Assembly: GCA_900540295.1 (NCBI GenBank)
Contig: UQFM01000050.1
Location: forward strand, 1-13,221
Direction of reading: 5' to 3'
Origin: an uncultured Oscillospiraceae bacterium
GTDB lineage: Bacteria > Bacillota > Clostridia > Oscillospirales > Acutalibacteraceae
DNA: 13,221 nt
Under the pieces are notes generated by a model. It ran no database searches. It saw only the letters and a list, made by a program, of their open reading frames with translations, and was not told where the DNA came from. Position numbers and translations under genes: made by a program. Positions 13,220 through 13,221 of this stretch are shown here, piece by piece; the first letter of the stretch is position 1; every line of letters starts with the position of its first letter.

Positions 13220-13221
13220 TA

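Noticed and set aside
13187..13221. A genuine Tn5 or other transposon end
   Set aside because: The mosaic end is followed directly by the synthetic read-1 primer tail, which is a library adapter and not a natural IS50 sequence.

Overview
The window reads as chromosomal DNA of a low-GC, Gram-positive-type bacterium, most likely a gut-associated member of Clostridia. This rests on the strong GGAGG-type ribosome binding sites, frequent GTG starts, the folE-folP-folB-folK cluster, a KtrAB-type potassium system, a split YjjP/YjjB exporter, and membrane-anchored rather than periplasmic envelope proteins. No rRNA, tRNA, CRISPR, phage or IS gene is visible. The last ~35 bases are not genomic: they match the Illumina Nextera (Tn5) adapter, so the window runs to the end of an assembled contig.

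Plus strand, left half. An MFS/GPH-type transporter (81-1445) has its own promoter and terminator. A tightly packed six-gene run follows (1574-5856): a membrane-anchored LytR-CpsA-Psr (LCP)-like protein that has lost the family's key arginines, a membrane-anchored transglutaminase-fold protein with an intact Cys-His-Asp triad, then folE, folP, folB and folK. Gaps are 5, 14, 2 and 6 bases, then a 4-base overlap, so this looks like one transcript ending at a bidirectional terminator at 5855-5896. The fol genes cover GTP to dihydropteroate, except for removal of the triphosphate from dihydroneopterin triphosphate.

Minus strand, right half, in transcription order. yjjP-like and yjjB-like genes (13006-11790, overlapping by 4 bases) encode the two halves of a ThrE-type amino-acid/dicarboxylate exporter. 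ktrB and ktrA (11716-9694) encode a potassium uptake channel and its gating ring, behind a clear promoter. An ABC-F ATPase (9668-7758) starts only 25 bases after ktrA and is probably co-transcribed. Last is a membrane-anchored parvulin-type foldase (7591-5912) with its own probable promoter and a 5' hairpin, converging on the fol operon.

Most of this is ordinary housekeeping sequence, and I do not see a clear undescribed system. Points worth a second look are the degenerate LCP protein with a transglutaminase partner heading a folate operon, a second decayed parvulin-like repeat in the foldase, an altered second ABC signature in the ABC-F protein, the hairpin at the foldase mRNA 5' end, and the adapter contamination.
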